This document shows positions 8,908-18,601 of a stretch of DNA of 64,000 bases, in pieces (position 1 is the first letter of the stretch; each line of letters starts with the position of its first letter). The DNA lies in the NCBI RefSeq assembly GCF_000829825.1, contig NZ_JXSL01000035.1:38811-102810 (forward strand). The letters are read 5' to 3'. The notes under the pieces are model-generated. The model was not told the DNA's origin and did not search any database. It saw only the letters and a list, made by a program, of their open reading frames with translations. Made by a program: the position numbers and the translations under genes. This DNA is from Paramagnetospirillum magnetotacticum MS-1. Lineage in GTDB: Bacteria > Pseudomonadota > Alphaproteobacteria > Rhodospirillales > Magnetospirillaceae.

Positions 8908-9162
8908 CCTTACGAGGCATGATCTGGCTGAAGGCTAAATCGGCGATGGCGGCTGTCGAAGGCTCCATCGCCGATCTTCGCTGGGTGGGATTGGGGATAA
9001 GGGGCCTCCCACCCAATTGTGGCCGCTTCATCTGGGGGATGGACCACATGGAAACGATATCTGGAGCAGCCGTCGGGATCAAGATAGCCAGGTACGGCTG
9101 GCTTGAGCCATCTCCCCAATGAGGCCATACTGGACTCAATCCAATAAACGAAAGGTAGCGCC

Positions 9163-9672
9163 ATGGCCAAGAAGCCCACTGCCACACATCAAGAATCAAA
9201 ATCCGGCGCTCAGACCACCAAACGATCTGTTCGCGGCCGGTTGGAAGATGGTTCAGCCAATCCCATTGATGTCCATGTTGGCGCTCGCACGCGACTTCGC
9301 CGGACCCTGCTCGGTATGAGCCAGGAGAAGTTGGGAGAGGCCATTGGCCTAACCTTCCAGCAGGTTCAGAAGTACGAACGGGGCGCCAACCGCATTGGCG
9401 CCAGCCGTCTATTCGATCTGTCCCGAGTTCTGGATGTGCCGGTATCATTTTTCTTCGATGACATGGGCGAAGACGCTCAGTCCAGTAGCCCGGCGGCGGT
9501 GATCAAGGGTGAAGCCGTGACAACTGCGGCCAGTCCGGGTGACGAACGCGATCCCATGGCTAAGCGCGAGACCCTGGAGCTGGTACGGGCCTATTACAGC
9601 ATCACCGACGAGAGTGTGCGCCGGAAGGCCTATGAACTGGCCAAAACCCTGGGTGGATCTGATAAAACCTAA
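9163..9672 (+). CDS. XRE-family HTH regulator
   Basis: 169 residues. An HTH of the Cro/C1 type is clear: RTRLRRTLLGMSQEKLGEAIG, then LTFQQVQKYERGANRIGASRL. The motif SFFFDDM after the HTH is the usual continuation in alphaproteobacterial XRE regulators such as those linked to polar or cell-cycle control. A C-terminal helix (LVRAYYSITDESVRRKAYEL) likely dimerises or binds a ligand. It lies directly upstream of the DGRESLFLK-motif gene and phaC and may control them. Confidence 0.85.
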   Translation: MAKKPTATHQESKSGAQTTKRSVRGRLEDGSANPIDVHVGARTRLRRTLLGMSQEKLGEAIGLTFQQVQKYERGANRIGASRLFDLSRVLDVPVSFFFDDMGEDAQSSSPAAVIKGEAVTTAASPGDERDPMAKRETLELVRAYYSITDESVRRKAYELAKTLGGSDKT

Positions 9673-9703
9673 CGGTTCAGCACTTGGGCAGGATGCGTAG
9701 ATA

Positions 9704-10132
9704 GTGGCCACCAAGAAATGCGTGAAGCAGGGCTGTGAGGTTGCAGAAACATGCGCCGCTGGCGCAGCCATTTCCGTCCCAACTCCCAAACGCACCAGGA
9801 CCAGATCCAAGGCAGCATCGCGCAAGCGACCGGATGTGGAAAAATCTGCTCAGCCAGAACTGAGCGCCGAACCCCCGGAGGAGGTGCCATCTGCCAGCGA
9901 AGCATTGGCGCCTACCGCGCTTGCGTCGTCACTTGGTTCGGCTAAACCGAATTTGGGCGAAGTCCACTGGCATAAGCAGGACAGCAACATCCTGGATGGC
10001 CGCGAAAGTCTTTTCCTCAAGGTTTGGGACGTGGTCAGCTCATTCCGCCGACCGAAATTCGAACCTCGGCCACAGCCTGCCAAAAGGCAGACTGTTGAGG
10101 ACAATGATCTCTATTCCGATATGTTCAAATAA
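9704..10132 (+). CDS. Basic protein with DGRESLFLK motif, upstream of phaC
   Basis: 142 residues from a GTG start. The N-terminal half is Lys/Arg/Ala/Pro-rich (PKRTRTRSKAASRKRP) and probably unstructured. The only conserved-looking part is at about residues 84-112, with HKQ followed by DGRESLFLKVWDVV. The same block, HKQ...DGRESLFLKLWSVL, occurs in the minus-strand gene at 56341-57144 inside the phage-like element next to magnetosome-type genes. It ends 21 bases before phaC, so co-transcription is likely. Function is unknown; a granule-targeting or partner-binding tag is an inference. Confidence 0.7.
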   Translation: MATKKCVKQGCEVAETCAAGAAISVPTPKRTRTRSKAASRKRPDVEKSAQPELSAEPPEEVPSASEALAPTALASSLGSAKPNLGEVHWHKQDSNILDGRESLFLKVWDVVSSFRRPKFEPRPQPAKRQTVEDNDLYSDMFK

Positions 10133-10153
10133 ACGCCACCTACGGAGGCATTG

Positions 10154-12253
10154 ATGGCCACGAAGCGCAAAGCCGGTTCTGCCGATCACCCCAAAGAAGG
10201 TGTCGCACCAGGACCAAAGCCCGAGTTAGTCATCAAGGCCCCGCTGAAGGCCACAGGGCAAAAGGGCGGAAAGGCTACCGTTGCATCACTCTCGCCAGCC
10301 CAGCCCTCCTCGAAGCCAGCTAAGGTTTCGCAGCCAAAGTCCCGTGCCAGGCCTGCCCAGAAGGTTGCGGCAGCTGCGAGCCCCAAGCCCAAGCTGGCGC
10401 CGAAGCTGAAGCCTAAATCAGCTTCTACGGTGCCGGAGGACATCGGCACGCAGAGCCCGGTGAATCCCGCGGATCAGCAACCTCACCAACCTGACAAGCC
10501 TGAACCGCCATATCAAGCTGCAGTCGCTCCCCTCGCGGCCTTTGCCAGCCAAATGTGGCAGGCAAATCCGCTGTCAAAACTATTGCCCTTGGATATGGCC
10601 GCCATTGTGGAGGCGGTTTCCACAGTCTCGGCCCAGGCTCTAGAAGACCCCGCGAGAGCCAACGACGAAGCTCGAGAACTGACGCTCAAGCTTTGGCAGA
10701 ATGCATCAGACACCTGGACGGCCGCCATCGCCCGTTGGTCAGGCCAAGCATCACCGGTGACTGACCGGGATAAGGCACCTGGCGGTGAAGTCGATCGGCG
10801 GTTTGATGCTCCGGAGTGGGAGCAAAACCCATTTTTTCACATGATGAAGCAGACCTATGGGCTGCTATCGGAGCAATTGCTGAAACAGGCGGAGAGGGCC
10901 GACCTGGAAGGCAGCGACAAACAGCGGCTCGCATTCCATTTGCGCCAGTTGATTGACGCCTCCAGCCCAACCGTCTTCCTGCCAACAAATCCCGCGGCAC
11001 TGCGTAAGGCCATGGAAACCGGTGGAACAAGCGTCGCCAACGGAATGCGCCAGTTGCTGGCCGATCTCGATGCCGGTCGGCTCAACATGACCGATACCGA
11101 AGCCTTCGCGCCTGGCCGGAACCTTGCGTTGACGCCGGGCAAGGTGGTTTTCCGAAACAAGCTGATCGAATTGATCCAGTACGCGCCCAAGGGTGAAAAA
11201 GCCCATGAGGTGCCGCTGCTGATCCTGCCGCCATGGATCAACAAGTACTACATCCTCGATCTCCAGCCCAAGAACAGCCTCGTGGCCTACCTGGTCGACC
11301 AGGGATTTACGGTGTTCATGGTCAGCTGGAAAAATCCGGATGCCTCATTGGAGGAAACCTCACTCGATGACTACATGCTGGATGGACCGATCGCCGCCAG
11401 CGACGCGGTCCGCCGGATTACCGGCGCCAAGCAGATCAACGCTATGGGCTATTGTATCGGCGGCACATTGTTGATGATGACTTTGGCCGCCCTGGCGGCC
11501 AAGGGTGATGATCGGTTCTCCTCGGCCACCTTGATGGTCTCCATGCAAGATTTCACCGAAGTCGGCGATACCGCTGTCTTCATGGACGAGCCGCACATCG
11601 AGTTCATCGAGAAGCAGATGTTGGAGCGCGGCTATCTCGACAGTCGGCATATGTCCGACATGTTCAATATGCTGCGCCCGAATGACCTGATCTGGGGGGC
11701 GGTGGTCAACAACTACCTCATGGGGGAAAAGCCACCGGCATTTGACCTCTTGTATTGGAATGCCGATGGAACCCGCATGGCTCGGGCTGCGCACAGCTTC
11801 TACCTGCGGAACACCTATATCGAAAACAATCTGATCAAACCCGGTGCCATCACGTTACTGGGAGAAAAGCTCGACCTCAGGAAGATCACCCAAGATATCT
11901 ATGCGGTGGGGGCAGAGAAGGATCACATCGTTCCCTGGCGAGCGGCGTGGCAGGTCACGCGGTTGACTGGAGGTGATGTCCGTTATGTCCTCGCTGCCAG
12001 TGGGCATATTGCCGGCATGATAAATCCTCCGGCCAAGGCCAAGGGTGGGCATTTGACCAATGACTCTACAAGCAGGCCAGCCACCCCTGACGATTGGCTG
12101 GCGGGGGCTGTCGCGAAGCAAGGGAGTTGGTGGGCCGATTGGGCTCAGTGGTTGGCGGCACACTCTGGCGAGAAGCTCGCGGTACCTCCAATGGGAAGCA
12201 AAACCGACAAACCTTTATGCGACGCGCCGGGAACCTATGTAATGGAGCGATAG
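10154..12253 (+). CDS. phaC: Class I polyhydroxyalkanoate synthase with Ala/Lys/Pro-rich N-terminal tail
   Basis: 699 residues from the ATG at 10154, with ACGGAGG upstream. The catalytic domain carries the lipase-like box GYCIGG (nucleophile Cys near residue 434), the aspartate in GAEKDHIVPW and the histidine in SGHIAGMI. It polymerises hydroxyacyl-CoA on the surface of PHA granules. About 115 residues at the N-terminus (KPAKVSQPKSRARPAQK and similar) are extra compared with ordinary class I PhaC of about 590 residues. This tail resembles histone-H1-like tails of PhaF/PhaM phasins that tie granules to DNA; that role is inferred. Confidence 0.9.
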   Translation: MATKRKAGSADHPKEGVAPGPKPELVIKAPLKATGQKGGKATVASLSPAQPSSKPAKVSQPKSRARPAQKVAAAASPKPKLAPKLKPKSASTVPEDIGTQSPVNPADQQPHQPDKPEPPYQAAVAPLAAFASQMWQANPLSKLLPLDMAAIVEAVSTVSAQALEDPARANDEARELTLKLWQNASDTWTAAIARWSGQASPVTDRDKAPGGEVDRRFDAPEWEQNPFFHMMKQTYGLLSEQLLKQAERADLEGSDKQRLAFHLRQLIDASSPTVFLPTNPAALRKAMETGGTSVANGMRQLLADLDAGRLNMTDTEAFAPGRNLALTPGKVVFRNKLIELIQYAPKGEKAHEVPLLILPPWINKYYILDLQPKNSLVAYLVDQGFTVFMVSWKNPDASLEETSLDDYMLDGPIAASDAVRRITGAKQINAMGYCIGGTLLMMTLAALAAKGDDRFSSATLMVSMQDFTEVGDTAVFMDEPHIEFIEKQMLERGYLDSRHMSDMFNMLRPNDLIWGAVVNNYLMGEKPPAFDLLYWNADGTRMARAAHSFYLRNTYIENNLIKPGAITLLGEKLDLRKITQDIYAVGAEKDHIVPWRAAWQVTRLTGGDVRYVLAASGHIAGMINPPAKAKGGHLTNDSTSRPATPDDWLAGAVAKQGSWWADWAQWLAAHSGEKLAVPPMGSKTDKPLCDAPGTYVMER

Positions 12254-12392
12254 GGTGGCTTCAGCGGTTTTCTATCTGCTCCGCTTTATGGATCGACTTG
12301 AATACAGGGAACTAAGCGGATAGGGGTTGTCGGCCTACCAAATGGTGGGATAATTTTATCTGACGGTATGCTTACTATAGGAGAGCGTCGCC

Positions 12393-12590
12393 ATGAACTC
12401 AGATGAGACGAGAGTTGTATATAATACATTACTATCTATTGCGAGCGCCGTCAGGCATATCAATGATAAGGGACCGGGAAATACGGATGACGTCATGAAA
12501 ATATTTGAGAACCTTGCCGATTATCTTGTAGTTATACAGGAAAACGATAAAGCTCTTCACGACGAATTGACAAAATCGAGGACAAAATAA
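12393..12590 (+). CDS. Small helical protein, unknown
   Basis: 65 residues, AT-richer than its surroundings, with AGGAGAG eight bases upstream of the ATG. The sequence is predicted helical (IASAVRHINDKG, IFENLADYLVVIQEN) with heptad-like spacing. No family recognised. It lies 140 bases after phaC on the same strand; a link to granules is possible but not shown. Confidence 0.55.
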   Translation: MNSDETRVVYNTLLSIASAVRHINDKGPGNTDDVMKIFENLADYLVVIQENDKALHDELTKSRTK

Positions 12591-12877
12591 AGGGAGCAGC
12601 CTCATTCTTCACTTATATTTTAGAAGACGGATGAAGTGCGGGACTAAGCCGCCGCCAAGCGTTTGTCGCTGGCCCCAATATTCATGGCGATAAATTTTTG
12701 TGTCTCGGGCCATTGGTTTCCGATCCAATCAAAGGGCAGAGTAAGGCATGAAGTAGACAGAATCGGACGTGTAGGTCGGGCAATCATTGGGAGGGGGCTG
12801 TATTGGCTGCGGGATGACATGTGTCTCTGCCGGCTGACCGTACATTTGCTGAAGGCAGGAATGGGGAGAGTTTGCCT

Positions 12878-14377
12878 TCACTGAGGGACGGTGATTCCCG
12901 TGAATGCGGACCACATGCGAACCATGGCGTAGGTGTCTAGCGCACAATATGCCAGCAGTTGAGCCCTGATCTCCTGCTTGCGGGATGGCAGCGTTTCGGG
13001 CGAAATGGCTTCGATAAAGGCTTCCATCGCCATGCCGCCATTTTGAACACCGATAAGCTTGTCATAACGCAGATCTGGACAAAGGGCAGGGAGAACCGCC
13101 TTGATGCTCCAGCTCCCGTGCTGGTCAGGATGATAGAAATATTTGTTGGCCACGGGGAGAAGATCGACGAGCCGATGGGCCATGGCCTTCAGGGGGGTGG
13201 CCAGTGATGGAAAGCGCTGGGCTAGGTCCTCGATGCGGCCTTTTTCAAAAGTCGCGTTGTAGGCGTAGATTGGGCCAACTGTCCCACAGACGTCAATCAG
13301 GTCATTGGCCAAGGCCTCCGATGGATCGTCTCCGGAAAGATCGACAAATTCGTGGTGGCAGAGAGTTCCATCTTGCAAGAGGTGGTGGGCGCTGAACTGG
13401 AAGGGAATCTGTTGGTAGGGATGCGTGCCCTTCCAGAGGGGAACGGAAAACAAAATAGTCTCAAAATCAAGGAAATACCCCGGCGGCATGTAATTGGCCA
13501 GTTCTCGTGCCGCGCCATCACGGTCGAAATAGGTCTGCCCGGACAGAGTGGCCACCTTGACCCTGCGCTGAATGTCCGTCAGCAGATCATCAGGCAAATC
13601 GCGCATTTCCGTGACCGAGTTAGCATTGATATGCGCCTTCAATTCCTTCTTAAATCTGCCGGGGAGCCATGCGATGGGCTCTGCCGCCTGCGTCTCTTCG
13701 GCTTGGCAATGCGATAGAAATCCGCATGGATTCGGTTTGGAGCAGTGGTCTCCCGTGGCGATGCAGGGTTCGTTCTGTCCGGCGGCAATCGTCTTGGCCT
13801 CGCATATCCACTCCGAGACCTCGGCACCTCGGCCAAAGGCTTCGGCTGTAAGATCAACCTCCTTCAGCAGGCCGCTATAGTCGTTGTTACCTGGATAGAC
13901 CCATTCGGTATCAATATGCGCGACGGCAATGGCCGTGAGCGGTACGCAGGCGCTGCGCGCGATGAAGGCTTGCACGGCGGCGTCGTCACGATGGTAATCC
14001 TTGACCTTGGACGATGACTTGACCTCGACCATACGCCAGTTCAGCGTCTCTCCGTTGGGGATCGGCAACATCACGTCGGCGAAGGCCAGAGCCCCTTCGG
14101 CTCGAAATCCTGCCTCAAAGATGGGCTGAGGAGTTACCAGGAGGGCCTGGGTTCTGGCAAAGGCCGCTTCGTATCCGTCGACCCGGGCATCGATGAAGAC
14201 CCCATTGTCCATCGGATCATAAATCTTACGGGCAATATCCCCGACCCGGTGTCCCGCTGAAAATCGAGCCTGGGTACTTTCTGAATTCTCGCACAATTCG
14301 GGATGGTGCAGTTCAAGCCAGAGGCGTCGGTGGCATTGCCGGTAGGCCAGGAGTTTGGACTTCGAGAGCATAACCAT
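12878..14377 (-). CDS. DUF2779-family protein: Cas4-like nuclease plus RNase H-like domain
   Basis: 499 residues, ATG preceded by AGGAGG. The N-terminal half begins SKSKLLAYRQCHRRLWLE, the start typical of Cas4/RecB-type PD-(D/E)XK proteins, contains the VEVKSS catalytic strand near residue 120, and a later cysteine set (CIATGDHC...CGFLSHC) that could hold an iron-sulphur cluster. The C-terminal half starts FLDFETI and ends in a YCALDTYAMV segment, as in DEDD/DUF2779 exonucleases. The likely role is DNA processing, possibly in defence. It is transcribed away from the WYL regulator at 14.8 kb. Confidence 0.8.
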   Translation of the reverse strand: MVMLSKSKLLAYRQCHRRLWLELHHPELCENSESTQARFSAGHRVGDIARKIYDPMDNGVFIDARVDGYEAAFARTQALLVTPQPIFEAGFRAEGALAFADVMLPIPNGETLNWRMVEVKSSSKVKDYHRDDAAVQAFIARSACVPLTAIAVAHIDTEWVYPGNNDYSGLLKEVDLTAEAFGRGAEVSEWICEAKTIAAGQNEPCIATGDHCSKPNPCGFLSHCQAEETQAAEPIAWLPGRFKKELKAHINANSVTEMRDLPDDLLTDIQRRVKVATLSGQTYFDRDGAARELANYMPPGYFLDFETILFSVPLWKGTHPYQQIPFQFSAHHLLQDGTLCHHEFVDLSGDDPSEALANDLIDVCGTVGPIYAYNATFEKGRIEDLAQRFPSLATPLKAMAHRLVDLLPVANKYFYHPDQHGSWSIKAVLPALCPDLRYDKLIGVQNGGMAMEAFIEAISPETLPSRKQEIRAQLLAYCALDTYAMVRMWSAFTGITVPQ

Positions 14378-14839
14378 TGGTGTCCTCCTGGCCGTTCAAT
14401 CCGGTGTTCTGCCGACTGCTGCTGCGTTTGTATACGATCTTGACGTGGCTGGCACTGTCGGGATGCCAATGCTCTCGCTACGGCTCTTAACCCATGGACG
14501 TCACCCTTTCCCACTTTTGGGTCAGGCTCAATTTTCCTAAGGCAGAATTAGTCGAGAAGGTGGAACATAAATTGCCTGTACGTCAAATATGGGCGCGGCA
14601 GGTGAAGCCTCAAAAGCCCCACATTCTTCGGTTCCACAGCTGCATGCTGTTGCAGTCATCTATGACATAACCATCTGGCAACCTCCCAAGACGGGTTTCC
14701 ATACTCCTCCATGGGAAACGATGGTACTTAAGTACGACCGTTTTCGACGTAGCCCGCTCTGAGGATTGCTCTCTCAGAGGAGATGCGGTTTGGGGCGGTC
14801 GACACATGGTGACAAGCCCATCCGCAGGTGCAGTCAGCG
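14378..14839. promoter_or_regulatory. Divergent intergenic region, no gene
   Basis: About 460 bases between the minus-strand DUF2779 gene and the plus-strand WYL regulator. It should hold both promoters. Open frames here are short, out of step with codon use and without ribosome binding sites. No strong inverted repeat was found. Confidence 0.4.
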
Positions 14840-15886
14840 ATGCGATACGAAAAGAGCCAAGCTCTGTTGCGTCTTGCCCTCGAAATGCAGGGCAACGCCG
14901 AAGGGGTGTCCCTGACCGGCATCATGGAAACTTATGAGGTCAGCCGCCGGACGGCCGAGCGCATGCGCGACGCCGTTCGGGAAGTGTTCCCCCAGGTCGA
15001 GGAGTTCCACCTGGGCGATGGCCTCAAACGCTGGCGTATTCGTTCAAGCCGGGCCATTTCACCCATTCCGGTGCTTGCCGATGAATTGGCGGCCCTGCAT
15101 GCGGCGGCCACCAGCTTTCGCCAAGATGGGCGCGATGACCAGGCCGCCATGCTGGACACCGTGTCGGTCAAGCTCCGCAGCCTGTTGCGGGCCGATGATC
15201 GTCGCCGGATGGATCCTGACCTGGATGCCCTCATGGAGGCCGAGGGACTGGTGCTGAGGCCTGGGCCGAAGCCACGTATCGACGGCAAGGTCCTGGCCGA
15301 GCTTAGAGAGGCGATTAAAGGATGCGAGGAAGTCATCCTGCGCCATGTTTCCAGGTCCTCCGGCCGGGAAAGCCAACACAATGTTAGGCCCTACGGATTT
15401 CTGTATGGCGGCAGGCATTACCTGCTGGCCTACAATCCGCATCCCGATGTTGCGGATTTCCGCCTGTTCAGTCTGTCCAATATTCGTGAGGTCACCCGGC
15501 AGGATGCCATATTCGAGCGTCAGGCGGACTTCAGCCTGCAGGCCTATGCGGCGAATTCGTTCGCCGTATTCCAGGAAGAGCCCGTCGATGTGCTTTGGCA
15601 CGTGGCGGCCGAGGCGGCGGCCGAGGCCAGGGACTTTCTGTTTCACCCCTCCCAGAGTTTCGAGGAGCAGGCCGATGGTTCCTTGCTCCTTCGCTTCAGG
15701 GCCGGTGGTCTTGTCGAAATGGCCTGGCACCTCTTCACCTGGGGAGGGGCCATCAGGGTTCTGGAACCGCCCGAATTGCTGACGGCCATAGACCAGATGA
15801 CCAAGGACTTCATTTCCGCCCATCCCCTGCAAGGGCGCGTGGCCGGCACGACATTTCGGGGCGGCGGCCCCGCCGTCGCGGATTGA
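14840..15886 (+). CDS. WYL-domain transcriptional regulator
   Basis: 348 residues from MRYEKSQALL, a start shared with the paralogue at 43047-44027 (MRYNRTETLL). The N-terminal DeoR-like HTH includes YEVSRRTAERMRDAV. The WYL domain has RPYGFLYGGRHYLLAY, the SLSNIREV strand, and the C-terminal extension with GLVEMAWHLFTWGG. Family members bind nucleic-acid ligands and control DNA-damage or defence genes. The nucleotidase gene follows by 19 bases, and this pair may be an operon. Confidence 0.9.
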   Translation: MRYEKSQALLRLALEMQGNAEGVSLTGIMETYEVSRRTAERMRDAVREVFPQVEEFHLGDGLKRWRIRSSRAISPIPVLADELAALHAAATSFRQDGRDDQAAMLDTVSVKLRSLLRADDRRRMDPDLDALMEAEGLVLRPGPKPRIDGKVLAELREAIKGCEEVILRHVSRSSGRESQHNVRPYGFLYGGRHYLLAYNPHPDVADFRLFSLSNIREVTRQDAIFERQADFSLQAYAANSFAVFQEEPVDVLWHVAAEAAAEARDFLFHPSQSFEEQADGSLLLRFRAGGLVEMAWHLFTWGGAIRVLEPPELLTAIDQMTKDFISAHPLQGRVAGTTFRGGGPAVAD

Positions 15887-15905
15887 GGGGAGGGAGTGGG
15901 AAGCG

Positions 15906-16802
15906 GTGTATCAACTGGCCGACAAACTGGTTATCGGAATTTCTTCACGGGCGTTGTTCTGTCTCGAGGCGGAGAACCGCGTCTTCGATGAAGAGGGGGT
16001 CAGGGCCTATCGACAATACCAGGCAGAGCGAGACGACGTCATCTTGGAGCCTGGCACGGCATTCGGCCTGGTGCGCAATCTCCTTCGGATCAACGAGGGG
16101 CTCGAAGCCCCCCTGGTCGAGGTCGTCGTCGTGTCCCGCAATTCCCCGGACGTCGCCATCCGGGTGTTCCGGTCGATCGAGCATCACAGGCTTGCCATAA
16201 AGCGGGCAGCGTTCACCAGTGGCCACCGACTTCCTTCCCTGCTGAAGGCCTTTAACGTTCAGCTGTTTCTTTCCCGCCACGCGCCGGACGTCAGCCTGGC
16301 GGTCAGCGATGGAATCGCGGCCGCCCGTCTTTATGATCCGCCGGACGGTCCGATGCCCGATATCGATGAGATCCATTTCGCCTTCGACGGTGACGCGGTG
16401 CTGTTTTCCGAGGCTTCGGAGATCATCTACCAGCGGGAGGGGCTGGCTGCCTTCGCCGAGCACGAGCGGCTAAATGCCCACGTTCCCCTGGCGCCTGGGC
16501 CATTCGCACCTTTTCTGCGAACCTTGGCCTTGCTCCAGTCTCGGGAAAACGATCTGCCGGTAAGAATCCGGACCTCGTTGGTGACCGCCCGTTGCAGTCC
16601 CGCTCATGAACGGGTGCTGCGGACATTCCGGGACTGGGGGGTGACCGTGGATCAGGCCCTGTTCCTCGGTGGCGTCGACAAGGCTTCCGTGTTGGAGGCG
16701 ATCCGCCCGGACATCTTCTTCGATGACCAGGAAGCGCATCTGACGGCGGCGGCGACGATCGTGCCATCCGGTCAGGTGCCCTGGCCCGCCGGCTCTCGCT
16801 GA
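15906..16802 (+). CDS. Cytosolic 5'-nucleotidase (NT5C1/cN-I-like family)
   Basis: 298 residues from a GTG start preceded by GGGAGTGGG. It begins KLVIGISSRALFCLEAEN and contains VEVVVVSRNSPDVAIRVF, SIEHHRLAIKRAAFTSG and FNVQLFLSRH, which are hallmarks of bacterial relatives of cytosolic 5'-nucleotidase I (Pfam 5_nucleotid). It would dephosphorylate nucleoside monophosphates. With the WYL regulator upstream it forms a likely two-gene unit; the HD nucleotidase at 6.0 kb is a second nucleotide hydrolase in the island. Confidence 0.85.
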   Translation: MYQLADKLVIGISSRALFCLEAENRVFDEEGVRAYRQYQAERDDVILEPGTAFGLVRNLLRINEGLEAPLVEVVVVSRNSPDVAIRVFRSIEHHRLAIKRAAFTSGHRLPSLLKAFNVQLFLSRHAPDVSLAVSDGIAAARLYDPPDGPMPDIDEIHFAFDGDAVLFSEASEIIYQREGLAAFAEHERLNAHVPLAPGPFAPFLRTLALLQSRENDLPVRIRTSLVTARCSPAHERVLRTFRDWGVTVDQALFLGGVDKASVLEAIRPDIFFDDQEAHLTAAATIVPSGQVPWPAGSR

Positions 16803-16836
16803 GTTGACCGGGCCGTGATCGGACGGAAGGCCGCGA

Positions 16837-18489
16837 TCATAACGATCCCAGAAGCCGCGCCGTCATCGGGTTGTCCTTTTGCGCCAGGATCTCGAGTCGG
16901 ATGGTGGCGCGGGTGAAGGCCGAAAACAATTGGCGCAGATGCCGCTCAGCCTTGTTCGGGTCCGACGCGGGATTGACGTCGACCACGATCACCGCAGGCG
17001 CCTGCTGTCCCTTGAACCGCTGCACACTCTCAAATCGGATGAGGCCCCGGCTGCGGACCTGCCGGCCATCATCTCCATAGGCCCCGGTAAAATGGGACAC
17101 CTCGTGGGTTCCGATGCGCGTCATCTGACTCAGAACCGAAGTGGTCGCCCCCTTCAGGGTTACGATGACAATCTGATCGGGGGCGAAGCCCTGCCGCACC
17201 AGGGCAGGAACGATCCTGGACAGGTGGACGGCCTGCTCGTCCTCAAGGCCATAGGTGCTGACCCCCACCCCCAGACCGGGGAGGTCGTTGGCGGCGACGA
17301 AATCGGCGCCCAGGGCCCTTTTGACGAAGCGGGCAATGCTTTGCGGCGTGCGATAGTTAGTACGAACACTTAGTCCGACAAATCCCGGAAGCTCGTTGCG
17401 TCCAATACCACGCAGTTCCTGGGCGGGATCCTCCAGCCAGACGATGTCGGCCGCATCGGTAAGGAAGAGGTGCAGGATGTCGATCCAGCCGGGCTCGAAA
17501 TCCTGTCCCTCGTCTACGATCAGGGTATCAAAGCGCCAGGCGTCGGGGACGGGTTCGGCAATGATCAATTCGGCCAGATCCGGCCAGAACGACCGATTGC
17601 GCGCAGCGTCCTCGAAGTTCGGCTTAAGACCGCGCTCCGCCAGAAAGTTGACGCAGAGCCCGTGCCAAGTCGTCACGCGTCCGCCCGGCGACACCGAGGC
17701 GGCAAGACGCTCGGCGAGAGGGTGATTGAAACAGACCATGAGGGGCCGGCGGCCCCGCGCCAGAGCTCGTTCGTAAAGGCGGTGGGCCACAACCGTCTTG
17801 CCCGATCCCGGCGCTCCGCGCAACCGCAGGCGCAGAGGCGCCATTTCGATGGAATCCACAATGTCGGCAATTCCGCCGATCAGCCGGGTATAGCTTCGCT
17901 CATGCGCCTTCACATGGGCGTGGACATCGGCGACCACTTGGAACGCGTCCCGCAGAAAGGCATGCACGTTCTCTGTCGCGCCCCCCTTGCTTCCCGGTGG
18001 AAGGATCTGCCTGATCCTGCCCGCCAGATCGGCAGGGGTTGCTCCGGAGACGATCCGGCTGACATCGAGCCCCACGGCATTCAGCCGAACCAGACGGTGA
18101 TCGGGACAATAGATGAGATAATCGATGGAAGGCGGCGGCGATCCCGAAGCGGCCCTCATCTTCTCGCGGATGTTCTCCACGGATCGGCGAACCTGGCTTT
18201 GAACATCCTTGCGGGTGTTGCCGTACACCTTGATCAGGCCCTCCGCGGTATCCTCCAATCGCCCGTTCTTCTGCTCAATCACCACCATCTCGCCGGCCTG
18301 GTTGACCACGACGAAATCGGCCTCTCCAAAGCGGATCTGGCCCCGGTAATCGTAGCTCCAGTGGACCCCATGATAGACGGTGTAGTCGGATGAAAGCGCT
18401 GTCTTCAGCCCGGCCAGGGTTTCGAGCTCTGGGCCATGGGCCCCCGCCAGGGCTGCGGCGCTGATGTCGGAGGGAATGATGTAGGCCAT
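16837..18489 (-). CDS. NERD-like nuclease fused to superfamily 1 helicase
   Basis: 550 residues. The N-terminal 180 residues hold a PD-(D/E)XK nuclease-like core, FGEADFVVVNQAGEMVVIEQKNG, matching the D-x(n)-ExK layout of NERD domains. The helicase half has Walker A GAPGSGKT near residue 224, DEGQDF (motif II) near 323, SVRTNYRTP (motif IV region) and a C-terminal FKGQQAPAVIVVDVN/FTRAT region typical of UvrD-like proteins. It probably unwinds and cleaves DNA. Such fusions are common in defence islands. It converges on the nucleotidase gene. Confidence 0.85.
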   Translation of the reverse strand: MAYIIPSDISAAALAGAHGPELETLAGLKTALSSDYTVYHGVHWSYDYRGQIRFGEADFVVVNQAGEMVVIEQKNGRLEDTAEGLIKVYGNTRKDVQSQVRRSVENIREKMRAASGSPPPSIDYLIYCPDHRLVRLNAVGLDVSRIVSGATPADLAGRIRQILPPGSKGGATENVHAFLRDAFQVVADVHAHVKAHERSYTRLIGGIADIVDSIEMAPLRLRLRGAPGSGKTVVAHRLYERALARGRRPLMVCFNHPLAERLAASVSPGGRVTTWHGLCVNFLAERGLKPNFEDAARNRSFWPDLAELIIAEPVPDAWRFDTLIVDEGQDFEPGWIDILHLFLTDAADIVWLEDPAQELRGIGRNELPGFVGLSVRTNYRTPQSIARFVKRALGADFVAANDLPGLGVGVSTYGLEDEQAVHLSRIVPALVRQGFAPDQIVIVTLKGATTSVLSQMTRIGTHEVSHFTGAYGDDGRQVRSRGLIRFESVQRFKGQQAPAVIVVDVNPASDPNKAERHLRQLFSAFTRATIRLEILAQKDNPMTARLLGSL

Positions 18490-18601
18490 AATGCGCGAAT
18501 TGCCTTGTAAGCGGGGTTATTGAATTTACAATTTTGGCGTTTTTATGCCTTTGACACTAGCGAAGAACTAGCGCCAAATTTTTAGGATCAGCCGTCGAGA
18601 T

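Noticed and set aside
12591..12877. Possible short minus-strand peptide ending at about 12729
   Set aside because: Pro/Gln-rich reading without a good start site; it overlaps the end of the DUF2779 gene and cannot be supported.
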